This document shows positions 1 to 7,022 of a DNA stretch of 8,459 bases, piece after piece. The stretch lies in NCBI GenBank assembly GCA_024276775.1, contig JAJRWO010000078.1, forward strand, positions 1-8,459, given 5' to 3'. Positions within the stretch are counted from its first letter, which is position 1; every line of letters begins with the position of its first letter. Both the position numbers and the translations under genes were made by a program. Origin of the DNA: Gammaproteobacteria bacterium (GTDB lineage Bacteria > Pseudomonadota > Gammaproteobacteria > Tenderiales > Tenderiaceae). Below the pieces are notes generated by a model that saw only the letters and a program-made list of their open reading frames with translations, did no database searches and was not told the DNA's origin.

Positions 1-24
1 ATCAAGCAGCAGGCCAGCTCATGA
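1..24 (+). CDS. 3' end of an upstream operon gene (partial, unidentified)
   Basis: Frame 1 is open from the window edge for seven codons (IKQQASS) and stops at TGA 22-24. That stop overlaps the ATG at 21 in an ATGA arrangement typical of translationally coupled operon genes. Eight codons are too few to identify a product. In related ExbB/ExbD/AgmX-type operons the neighbour is often a tetratricopeptide-repeat protein, but nothing here shows that. The case for a real gene rests on the stop/start overlap and on the lack of a convincing Shine-Dalgarno for the next gene, which would suit coupling. Confidence 0.35.
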   Translation: MKQQASS

Positions 25-311
25 AAATAATAAACACGACGATAGTGACTGTTAGTTTGGCGCTATTATCTGGTGGCCTCTCTGCCGAGGTAAAACTGGA
101 ATCTGAAGGTATCAAAATTTATGGTCAAAGCGAACTCCCCAAGGTGCTCTATATTGTTCCCTGGAAGCAACGCGAAGCAGGAGAAATTGATATGCCGGCC
201 AGCAGCAGCCTCGCCAGCGACATCCTAAAACCTATCGACCCAGAAATTTTCAGACGACAAATTCGTTACTATGAACTAATGACCCAACCACAAGATAACA
301 ATGAAGGTTAA
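21..311 (+). CDS. Small exported protein of the ExbB/ExbD operon, function unknown
   Basis: This 96-residue protein starts with a clear Sec-type signal peptide: Lys2, a hydrophobic stretch at about 7-17, and a probable signal peptidase I site after Ala22 (LSA|EV). The mature part would be about 74 residues, soluble and periplasmic. It contains a hydrophobic core KVLYIVPWK (about 41-49) and a C-terminal segment PIDPEIFRRQIRYYEL rich in charged and aromatic residues. There are no cysteines and no lipobox. No family with a known function is recognised. It precedes the ExbB-type gene by about 80 nt on the same strand, so an accessory role in the motor complex is plausible but inferred. The frame is open upstream to the window edge. 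ATG 21 is chosen because it puts the signal peptide at the N-terminus and forms the ATGA overlap with the preceding frame. Confidence 0.75.
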   Translation: MKIINTTIVTVSLALLSGGLSAEVKLESEGIKIYGQSELPKVLYIVPWKQREAGEIDMPASSSLASDILKPIDPEIFRRQIRYYELMTQPQDNNEG

Positions 312-384
312 GAATGCGTTATACTCTGCCGCCAACGATTATCAGCAAACATTTTTAACACAATAAATCTCAAGCGAGTGCTCC

Positions 385-390
385 AAGGAG
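385..390 (+). promoter_or_regulatory. Shine-Dalgarno AAGGAG that decides the exbB-type start
   Basis: AAGGAG at 385-390 is a near-perfect ribosome binding site. Two adjacent in-frame ATGs follow, at 394 and 397. Spacing is 3 nt to the first and 6 nt to the second, so the second ATG is the more likely initiator. Confidence 0.7.
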
Positions 391-396
391 ACAATG

Positions 397-1044
397 ATGG
401 ACGATTTTATTTCCACAATCGTGCGCTTCTTTCAAGAAGGCGGAACTTTCATGTACCTGATCCTGATGCTGTTTGCAGTAGGGTTGGCTATCGCTATTGA
501 GCGTTTTATCTATCTTTCGGCAGCCAAACGTACAAGCCGCAAAACATGGAATGGCCTGGTGCCGTTAATCCAGCAAGGCAAGTTTGATCAAGCCACCCAA
601 TTGGCAACTGAATCCAAGGCAGCTATCGCTCACATGCTGTCCTACGGTATGGCTCGCATCCAGGAGCGCAATCAACATCGCGAAGAGATCGAAATGGCAA
701 TGGAAGAAGGCCTGATGGAAGTTGTTCCAAAACTGGAAAAACGCACCCATTATCTCGCTACCCTGGCCAATATCGCCACACTAATGGGGCTGCTAGGCAC
801 CATCATGGGGCTCATCCAGGCATTTACTGCGGTTGCCAGCGCAGACCCATCGCAAAAGGCTGACTTGCTGTCATCGAGCATTTCTGTCGCCATGAATACC
901 ACTGCATTCGGCCTGATGGCAGCCATCCCTTTACTACTGATGCACGCCTTCCTGACAACCAAAACAACAGAACTGGTCGATAGCTTTGAGATGGCGGCGG
1001 TAAAATTTCTCAACCTTATCACCAAAGGCAATAACGCAGGTTAA
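397..1044 (+). CDS. exbB: ExbB/TolQ/MotA-family proton channel protein
   Basis: Inner-membrane channel subunit of a Ton/Tol-type motor, expected to assemble as a pentamer around ExbD helices and couple proton entry to movement of a TonB-like arm. Counting from ATG 394 (216 residues; 215 from ATG 397), there are three membrane segments at about 18-38, 122-144 and 162-186, with a cytoplasmic loop of roughly 80 residues between the first two. Family signatures are visible: ER at 36-37 at the end of helix 1, MGLLGTIMGL at 131-140, and NTTAFGLMAAIP at 168-179. T136 and T169/T170 lie where the pore-lining threonines of ExbB/TolQ are expected, as aligned by eye. Length suits the family. ATG 397 is preferred on ribosome-site spacing. 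Five nucleotides separate it from the first exbD-type gene. The symbol denotes the family; this is a paralogous system, not necessarily iron-uptake ExbB. Confidence 0.93.
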   Translation: MDDFISTIVRFFQEGGTFMYLILMLFAVGLAIAIERFIYLSAAKRTSRKTWNGLVPLIQQGKFDQATQLATESKAAIAHMLSYGMARIQERNQHREEIEMAMEEGLMEVVPKLEKRTHYLATLANIATLMGLLGTIMGLIQAFTAVASADPSQKADLLSSSISVAMNTTAFGLMAAIPLLLMHAFLTTKTTELVDSFEMAAVKFLNLITKGNNAG

Positions 1045-1049
1045 GCACA

Positions 1050-1559
1050 ATGGCATTGCGTTTTCGTCGTCCCAACCGTCCAGCAGCGGATCTGGACATT
1101 ACCGCTTTTATGAACCTGATGGTCATCCTGGTGCCCTTCTTGTTGGTCACGGCCGTGTTTAATCAGGTCAGCATTCTGGAGATGAACCTGCCGGAACAAA
1201 AGGCTGCTGACAAACAAAATAAAGAAAAACCACCCGAATTTCAGCTACAGATCATTCTGCGCACGGATATTATGCAAGTCAGCGATAAACCTGGCCGCAT
1301 TCTGAAAAGCTTCCCCATGAAGGGTGATCATTATGATATCGAAGGCCTTTCTGCACTGCTGCGTCAGATCAAAGCTCGCCTGCCGGACGAAACCGCCGCC
1401 ACCCTGTTGCTGGAACCCGATGTTGCTTATGACCACCTGATTCAGATCATGGATGCCACTCGCGTCATGGTGATCACCGAAGACAACAAATCGACTCAAT
1501 ATGAACTGTTCCCGGACATTGCGATGGGTGACGCCCCCACAGCAAAAGGGAAGCGCTAA
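1050..1559 (+). CDS. exbD: ExbD/TolR-family protein 1, lacking the conserved membrane Asp
   Basis: This 169-residue protein has the ExbD plan: a short basic cytoplasmic tail (1-13), one membrane helix (about 18-37), and a periplasmic domain ending in the typical segment around LLLEPDVAYDHLIQIMDATR (about 112-131). In the helix, DITAFMNLMVILVPFLL aligns with the ExbD consensus D-NVTPFIDVMLVLLIIF. The residue at the essential proton-carrying Asp (Asp25 in E. coli ExbD) is Asn22, encoded by AAC at 1113-1115. The helix has no other acidic residue; Asp14 and Asp16 lie before it. A channel built only of this subunit should not translocate protons in the usual way, so it probably pairs with the second ExbD encoded just downstream. 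GCAGG at 1036-1040 is a modest ribosome site. The product assignment is firm; the heterodimer is inference. Confidence 0.92.
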   Translation: MALRFRRPNRPAADLDITAFMNLMVILVPFLLVTAVFNQVSILEMNLPEQKAADKQNKEKPPEFQLQIILRTDIMQVSDKPGRILKSFPMKGDHYDIEGLSALLRQIKARLPDETAATLLLEPDVAYDHLIQIMDATRVMVITEDNKSTQYELFPDIAMGDAPTAKGKR

Positions 1560-1561
1560 GC

Positions 1562-2062
1562 ATGAAGATGTCGCGCCGAGCCAAACGCATGCAGCGCCAC
1601 CACAAGCGCTCAAAAAGCGGCGCCTCCATCAATCTGGTTTCGTTGATGGACATTTTCACCATCTTGGTGTTCTTCTTGCTGGTCAATTCTTCCGATGTTC
1701 AGAACCTGCCCAGCACCAAAGATATTCAACTGCCTAAATCCATTGCCGAGCAGATTCCCAAAGAGACAATTTTCATCTTGATCAGCGACACCGATCTGCT
1801 AGTACAAGGAAGACCTATCGCACAAGTGCAAGATATCCTTAACAGCAGCGAAAACATGATCCCCGCACTCAAAAAAGAACTGGAATACCAGGCCAGCCGC
1901 AGCAATAACCCGGCAGAAAAAGAAGCACGCCGCGAAATAACCATCATGGGCGACAAGAATATTCCATATCGTTTATTGAAAAAAATAATGATTACCTGTA
2001 ACAGCGTTAACTACAACAACATTTCACTGGCCGTTTCAAAAATAGGCGGCCCACAGGGTTAA
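1562..2062 (+). CDS. exbD: ExbD/TolR-family protein 2, with the conserved membrane Asp
   Basis: This 166-residue protein begins with a strongly basic cytoplasmic tail (about 9 Arg/Lys in the first 18 residues), followed by one membrane helix at about 25-42 (LVSLMDIFTILVFFLLV). Asp30 (GAC 1649-1651) sits at the position of the proton-carrying Asp of ExbD/TolR. The periplasmic domain closes with ITIMGDKNIPYRLLKKIM and NISLAVSKIGG, matching the usual ExbD ending. The start lies 2 nt past the stop of the first exbD-type gene, with AAGGGAAG (1546-1553) as the ribosome site, so the pair should be made in a coupled, near-equal ratio. It is the catalytic half of the proposed ExbD1/ExbD2 pair. The two paralogues have little sequence in common beyond the fold. 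Confidence 0.93.
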   Translation: MKMSRRAKRMQRHHKRSKSGASINLVSLMDIFTILVFFLLVNSSDVQNLPSTKDIQLPKSIAEQIPKETIFILISDTDLLVQGRPIAQVQDILNSSENMIPALKKELEYQASRSNNPAEKEARREITIMGDKNIPYRLLKKIMITCNSVNYNNISLAVSKIGGPQG

Positions 2063-2064
2063 TC

Positions 2065-3039
2065 GTGAAAGCAGTTTTAGCATCAAATCTCACTCTGCCC
2101 TGGTCAGCATCACTTGCTGATGAAAAGCGTTTCCGCCTTATCGTTGCCATTTGTATTGTACTGGCTTTGGCAATCAGCTTCACCGTGCCATTCATAACCT
2201 TACCTGAGCCTGACCGCATACAAGTAGAAAAAATTCCACCGCGCCTGGCCAAGTTGTTATTGGAAAAGAAAAAAATTGAGCCTCCCAAAGTGACAGCTCC
2301 CAAACCAGCCAAGCCTGAAAAACCCAAGCTTGAAGAAAAGAAGCCAAAAACTGAGAAAAAGCCTGAACCAAAACCAAAAGCCGAGGCCAAGCCCAAAGTT
2401 GAGACAAAGCCCAAGCCTCCTGTCAAACCAAAACGTGACATCACCGAGATTCGCAAAAAAGTTTCAAATACTGGCGTCTTGGCAATGCAGGATATGCTCG
2501 CTGACCTGAGAGAAATCCAACCCACTGCCGCGCTTAAAACAACCAAACCATTACAGACCACAGGCACCACTGAGCGAGCCAAAGCACCCTCTGTGCTGTT
2601 GGCTAAAGCCAGCAAAGGCAGCGGCGGCATCGACACTTCAAAACTCAGCCGCAGCGCTAGCGACAGCGAACTCGCAGGGCGTGAATTAACCACCGTCACC
2701 AGTGAAATCGAAGCCATAGAAGTTGCCACCGCCGCCGAGTCTGATTCGCGTGGCCGCTCTGAAGCAAGTATAAAGAAAGTATTGCGCGCCAACTACAACG
2801 CAATCTATACCGCTTACCAACGTGAGCTACGCCGCAACCCACTGCTCAAGGGCAAGGTGCTGTTCCGCATTGTCATCGAACCTGATGGCAGCGTATCAGA
2901 GTGCACCGTTATTGACTCTGAGCTGGGCCAGCCAAAACTTGAACGCAAACTAGCCCTGCGTATCAAGCGCATCAACTTCGGTGCCGAAGATGTGGAAACC
3001 ACCACCATTGACTTCCCTATCGCCTTCCTGCCGGGCTAG
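2065..3039 (+). CDS. TonB-like energy transducer with AgmX/PglI-type C-terminal domain
   Basis: This 324-residue periplasm-spanning protein probably takes up motor force from the ExbB/ExbD complex. A short cytoplasmic tail (1-22) is followed by one membrane helix (about 24-44), then a Pro/Lys/Glu-rich linker (about 56-124) of the kind that spans the periplasm in TonB and TolA. After a less ordered Ser/Thr/Ala-rich region comes a C-terminal domain (about 231-324) with ANYNAIYTAYQRELRRNP, KGKVLFRIVIEPDGSV and a final IDFPIAFLPG. That pattern is the AgmX/PglI-type tail rather than classical TonB_C. The membrane helix has no His, unlike E. coli TonB (His20). The start is GTG, 2 nt after the previous stop; no in-frame ATG occurs before codon 142, and a later start would lose the helix. 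The partner at the outer membrane is not in the window. Confidence 0.85.
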   Translation: MKAVLASNLTLPWSASLADEKRFRLIVAICIVLALAISFTVPFITLPEPDRIQVEKIPPRLAKLLLEKKKIEPPKVTAPKPAKPEKPKLEEKKPKTEKKPEPKPKAEAKPKVETKPKPPVKPKRDITEIRKKVSNTGVLAMQDMLADLREIQPTAALKTTKPLQTTGTTERAKAPSVLLAKASKGSGGIDTSKLSRSASDSELAGRELTTVTSEIEAIEVATAAESDSRGRSEASIKKVLRANYNAIYTAYQRELRRNPLLKGKVLFRIVIEPDGSVSECTVIDSELGQPKLERKLALRIKRINFGAEDVETTTIDFPIAFLPG

Positions 3040-3061
3040 GATATGACGGTACGATAACGCA

Positions 3062-3096
3062 AAAAAGCCGGGGGTATGACAACACCCCGGCTTTTT
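3062..3096. terminator. Bidirectional intrinsic terminator between convergent genes
   Basis: A perfect 12-bp inverted repeat, AAAAAGCCGGGG (3062-3073) and CCCCGGCTTTTT (3085-3096), flanks an 11-nt loop. The GC core of seven pairs is followed by a T run on the plus strand and, because the left arm is preceded by A's, also on the minus strand. It lies 22 nt after the TonB-like stop and 25 nt past the stop of the minus-strand gene, so it can end both transcripts. Confidence 0.93.
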
Positions 3097-3121
3097 GTTT
3101 TACAGTATTACGATGCCTAGC

Positions 3122-6100
3122 TTACAATAACACCCGTTCGATCCCCCCTTCTTTGGCCCGTTCGATAAAGCGTTTTTGCCAGCCATCACCCAGCACCTTG
3201 TTGGCCAGTTCACTGACAATGTACGTCGTCTCCAGTTGGGTGTCATCGGCATAACGCGCCAAACCTTGCACGCAAGCAGGGCAGGAGGTCAACAGCTTCA
3301 CATTGCCATCCTTGGCCATCACTTCACCGGTCAGGGCTTCAATACCTTGCTGCAATTCTTCCTGCTTGCGAAAACGCATTTGGGTCGAGATATCTGGCCG
3401 CGATATTGCCAACGTACCGGCCTCACCACAACAACGATCTGACAATTTCACATCCGACCCCATCAGAGTTGAGGCCACCGTGATTGGATCATGCGTTTTC
3501 ATCGGCGTGTGACAAGGGTCATGATAGAGATACTGCGTACCTTCAACGCCATCAAGACTGACACCTTTCTCAAGCAGATATTCATGAATATCAAGCAAAC
3601 GACAACCCGGAAAAATTTTGTCAAACTGATACTTCATGAACTGGTCCATACAAGTGCCACATGACACCACCACCGTTTTAATATCAAGATAATTAAGCGT
3701 ATTGGCAACGCGATGAAACAGCACCCGATTGTCCGTCGTGATTTTGCTACCCTTGGCTTTGTCACCCGCCGAGGTTTGCGGATAGCCACAGCAGAGATAA
3801 CCTGGCGGTAACACAGTTTGCGCCCCCGTTTCGTATAGCATCGCCATGGTTGCCAACCCGACGTCGCTAAACAGGCGCTCAGAACCACAGCCTGGAAAAT
3901 AAAACACCGCATCACTCTCCTCCGTTACCTTGGCCGGATCACGCAGAATAGGCACCACCTTGTTATCTTCAACCCCCAGCATGGCACGCATGGTCTGCAT
4001 CGGCAGGCCAGCTGGCATGGGCTTTTTGACGAAGTTGACAATCTGTTCTTTCATTTTCATTTTGCCGGTGGTCGCGGCCGGTGGCTTTTTCTCACCCAAC
4101 CAATGCATTTTTTTGGCGACCTTGTGAGCAATGCGCTGGCCTTTGTAACCCCACTCAATCATGCCCTTGCGCATCGCTTTGATGGTGTTTGGATCAGTGA
4201 CATTAAGAAAGGCCATGGCTGCCTGCGTGCCCAGACTGCTACGCCGCTGATTGCGGTCTTTTAAAATCGTGCGCATGCGAATGGTGACATCACCAAAATC
4301 AATATTCACCGGACACGGCGGCAAACATTTGTGACAAACCGTACAGTGGTCGGCCACATCATTCATTTCATCAAAATGACGCACCGAAATGCCGCGACGA
4401 GTTTGTTCTTCATACAGAAATGCTTCAATAATTAAACCCGTCGCCAGAATTTTATCGCGCGGCGAATAAAGCAGGTTGGCACGCGGAATATGGGTATTAC
4501 ATTCTGGCTTACACTTGCCACAACGCAGGCAGTTTTTAATGTCGTCATTGAGCGCACCCAGCTCACTCTCTTCCAGAATCAAGGCTTCTTGCTCAACCAG
4601 ACGCAGCGATGGCGTATAAGCATTATCCAGACCTGAATCGGGCATCAATTTACCGCGATTAAAATTATCATTGGGATCAACCCGTTTTTTGTAACCAACA
4701 AAATGTTGCAGATCGCCCTTGTTGAGATACTGAATTTTGGTCAAACCAATGCCATGCTCGCCCGACACCACCCCACCCAACCCCGTCGCCAGCGCCATCA
4801 CCCGATCGACAATCTCACCTGCCTGTTGCATCATCAAATAATCATTCGAGTTAACCGGAATATTGGTGTGCACATTACCATCACCAGCGTGCATATGAGT
4901 GGCCGCAAACAGACGACTAGAGCGAATTTCTTTATGAATTTTATCGAGACGCTCACGCACGCCATCTAACTCAAGACCACAAAAAATGTCTTTCAATGGT
5001 TTCTCAATGTCAGTGCGATAAGAGATACGCAAGTCGCGCCGCAGCAGCAGGTTCAAGATAGTATCACCCGGCTGAACTCGCTCAGGCACAACCTCATCAA
5101 GCAAGTCGTTGTTATCCAGTGCAGCGGCATCAAGTGAGTCCAATGACGTCTGCCAGCGCAACGCCACCTTGTCCAGATATTCCAGTGCGGCATTACGCTT
5201 GGCAGCAAAAATATCATCTGACTCAGCACTGGCCTCGTAACCGGTCTGTTGACGATGTTCAACCACATCACCACTCAGATATTCCTTCACCGCCGCAATC
5301 ATGCGCAGCTTGTTCTGCGTCGAATATTCAATATTGATGCGCTCGATGCCCTCGTTGTATTCGTTCAGGCGCTCAAGCGGAATAACCACATCTTCATTAA
5401 TTTTGAAGGCATTTGTGTGAGCTGCGATGGCAGCGGTACGACTACGGTCGAGCCAAAAACGTCGCCGTGCCTCGGGACTCACCGCAACAAAACCTTCAGC
5501 ACCACGGCCATTAGCCATGCGCACAACCGTCGAAGCAACATCGGCGACCGCATCGTCATCGTCACCGGCAATATCAATCAACAACACCATTTTGGGGCGA
5601 TCACGACGCGGGGCTTTAGTGCTGTAGCTAACCGCGCGAACATAACGTTCGTCAAGATGTTCCAGCCCTGCCAGCAGCACTTTAGCATTGCCATCAAGAT
5701 AATCCTTGGTTTCAACAATTGCCGGAACCGCACGGCTCAAATCAGAACCAAAAAATTCCAAACACACCGTGCGGGTAACTTTCGGTTTTTTATGTAAAAT
5801 AAAAACACCGGAAGTAATCAGGCCATCACAGCCCTCTTTTTGCACCCCCGGCAGGCCGCCCAGAAATTTATCGGTAACATCCTTACCCAGCCCCTGCTTG
5901 CGAAAGGCTGAACCCGGCATAACCAGCATTTCCGGCTCACCTACTACAGTTTCACCATCAGGCAGATAGTGAGTGACGCGAAATCGCACTTCATCCTGAT
6001 CATGGATTTTACCCAGGTTGTGGTTGATGCGCACCACCTCCAGCCACCGAGCATCGGGCATCACCATCCGCCATGACACCAGGTTGTCGATGGTTGTCCC

Positions 6101-6976
6101 CCACAGCACCGCCTTTTTACCCCCAGCATTCATGGCAATATTGCCGCCGATGGTGCAGGCATCCTGCGAGGTTGGGTCAACAGCAAAGACATAATCATTC
6201 GCCATGGCCAGATCAGAAACACGCCGAGTGACCACCCCTGCCTCGGCACGAACCGTTGCCACAGGCTGATCCACACCTTCGAGCTGATGTATTTCAACAC
6301 CTGTCAAACCTTCCAGTTTTTCGGTATTGATCACCGCCGTATCGGCATGCAGCGGCACTGCGCCACCGGTATAACCGGTGCCGCCACCACGTGGAATAAT
6401 GGTCAGCCCCAGTTCGATACAGGCCTTAACAATCGGCGCTACCTCAGCCTCAGTGTCTGGTTTTATCACCACCAACGGATATTCAACACGCCAGTCAGTG
6501 GCATCAGTGACATGAGAGACCCGCGCCAGGCCATCAAACTGGATGTTGTCCTTACGGGTGGTCTTGCTTAAACGCTTGAGCGTCTTGGCCCGCAATTCAC
6601 CCTGCTGCGGCAACCAGGCCTCAAATTCTGCCACCGCCTGACGCGCCTTTTCCACCAGAGACAGGGCCAACTCGTTGCCATCAGCGCGCACAACAATTTG
6701 ATCAACCCGGTGATGCAGTGCATGCGTCAGCGACTGCCAGCGCTTGGGGTTTTCAATCAGGTCATCCTGAATATAAGGGTTGCGGGCAATGACCCACATA
6801 TCACCCAACACCTCAAACAACATTCGCGCCGAACGACCGGTGCGGCGTGAATCACGCAGTTGATTCAGCATCTCCCACGTATCCTCACCCAGATAACGAA
6901 TCACAATTTCGCGATCGGAAAATGAAGTGTAGTTGTAAGGGATTTCTCGCAATTTGCGACGATGCTCTAAATTCAT
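3122..6976 (-). CDS. Multidomain FAD-linked oxidoreductase with DUF3683-like N-terminus, two 4Fe-4S clusters and two CCG domains
   Basis: This 1284-residue single chain resembles a fusion of GlcD/D-lactate-dehydrogenase and GlpC/heterodisulfide-reductase-type parts. Domains in order: a DUF3683-like region (about 10-130, with IPYNYTSFSDREIVIRYLGE); an FAD_binding_4 domain (about 165-305, PRGGGTGYTGG at 195-205 and IGGNIAMNAGG at 276-286); an FAD-oxidase C-terminal domain (about 400-785, HMHAGDGNVH at 694-703 and SGEHGIG at 738-744); two 4Fe-4S motifs (C816-C819-C822-C826 and C878-C881-C884-C888); and two CCG domains (C1030, C1062-C1063, C1106/C1109; and C1155, C1182-C1183, C1232/C1235). It probably oxidises D-lactate or another 2-hydroxyacid via FAD and passes electrons to quinone or a partner; the substrate is not shown. 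It has no signal peptide or membrane helix. ATG at 6974-6976 is chosen because similarity begins there; the 46 codons back to 7114 read like untranslated sequence and overlap the divergent gene. No clear ribosome site is seen. Confidence 0.9.
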   Translation of the reverse strand: MNLEHRRKLREIPYNYTSFSDREIVIRYLGEDTWEMLNQLRDSRRTGRSARMLFEVLGDMWVIARNPYIQDDLIENPKRWQSLTHALHHRVDQIVVRADGNELALSLVEKARQAVAEFEAWLPQQGELRAKTLKRLSKTTRKDNIQFDGLARVSHVTDATDWRVEYPLVVIKPDTEAEVAPIVKACIELGLTIIPRGGGTGYTGGAVPLHADTAVINTEKLEGLTGVEIHQLEGVDQPVATVRAEAGVVTRRVSDLAMANDYVFAVDPTSQDACTIGGNIAMNAGGKKAVLWGTTIDNLVSWRMVMPDARWLEVVRINHNLGKIHDQDEVRFRVTHYLPDGETVVGEPEMLVMPGSAFRKQGLGKDVTDKFLGGLPGVQKEGCDGLITSGVFILHKKPKVTRTVCLEFFGSDLSRAVPAIVETKDYLDGNAKVLLAGLEHLDERYVRAVSYSTKAPRRDRPKMVLLIDIAGDDDDAVADVASTVVRMANGRGAEGFVAVSPEARRRFWLDRSRTAAIAAHTNAFKINEDVVIPLERLNEYNEGIERINIEYSTQNKLRMIAAVKEYLSGDVVEHRQQTGYEASAESDDIFAAKRNAALEYLDKVALRWQTSLDSLDAAALDNNDLLDEVVPERVQPGDTILNLLLRRDLRISYRTDIEKPLKDIFCGLELDGVRERLDKIHKEIRSSRLFAATHMHAGDGNVHTNIPVNSNDYLMMQQAGEIVDRVMALATGLGGVVSGEHGIGLTKIQYLNKGDLQHFVGYKKRVDPNDNFNRGKLMPDSGLDNAYTPSLRLVEQEALILEESELGALNDDIKNCLRCGKCKPECNTHIPRANLLYSPRDKILATGLIIEAFLYEEQTRRGISVRHFDEMNDVADHCTVCHKCLPPCPVNIDFGDVTIRMRTILKDRNQRRSSLGTQAAMAFLNVTDPNTIKAMRKGMIEWGYKGQRIAHKVAKKMHWLGEKKPPAATTGKMKMKEQIVNFVKKPMPAGLPMQTMRAMLGVEDNKVVPILRDPAKVTEESDAVFYFPGCGSERLFSDVGLATMAMLYETGAQTVLPPGYLCCGYPQTSAGDKAKGSKITTDNRVLFHRVANTLNYLDIKTVVVSCGTCMDQFMKYQFDKIFPGCRLLDIHEYLLEKGVSLDGVEGTQYLYHDPCHTPMKTHDPITVASTLMGSDVKLSDRCCGEAGTLAISRPDISTQMRFRKQEELQQGIEALTGEVMAKDGNVKLLTSCPACVQGLARYADDTQLETTYIVSELANKVLGDGWQKRFIERAKEGGIERVLL

Positions 6977-6983
6977 GATTAGT

Positions 6984-7011
6984 TTGGCCGATAGCAATAG
7001 AGAATTATTAA
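6984..7011 (+). promoter_or_regulatory. Weak candidate promoter for the cyclic-nucleotide/rhodanese gene
   Basis: TTGGCC (6984-6989) and TATTAA (7006-7011), spaced 16 nt, each match four of six consensus positions. If used, the leader would be about 75 nt. It would lie over the start of the divergent transcript. No better plus-strand pair was found that leaves room for a leader. Confidence 0.2.
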
Positions 7012-7022
7012 AAATCAGGCTA

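Noticed and set aside
320..325. TATACT as a -10 box for an internal promoter before the exbB-type gene
   Set aside because: No acceptable -35 is found 16-18 nt upstream and there is no TG extension. An internal promoter in the 82-nt gap cannot be excluded but is not supported.
2278..2436. Repetitive AAGCC/AAACC stretches as a tandem DNA repeat
   Set aside because: No constant period is seen. The repetition comes from Lys-Pro codons in the periplasmic linker.
2007..2792. Minus-strand open frame of 261 codons opposite the TonB-like gene
   Set aside because: It is a shadow of the Lys/Pro-rich coding region. Its Ser/Phe/Gly-rich low-complexity product mirrors the AAG/CCA codons of the real gene, and it lacks any recognisable domain.
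5249..5797. Plus-strand open frame of 182 codons inside the oxidoreductase gene
   Set aside because: It lies antisense to a well-supported FAD-oxidase domain. The product is His/Asn/Thr-rich with no motif, as expected from a reverse reading.
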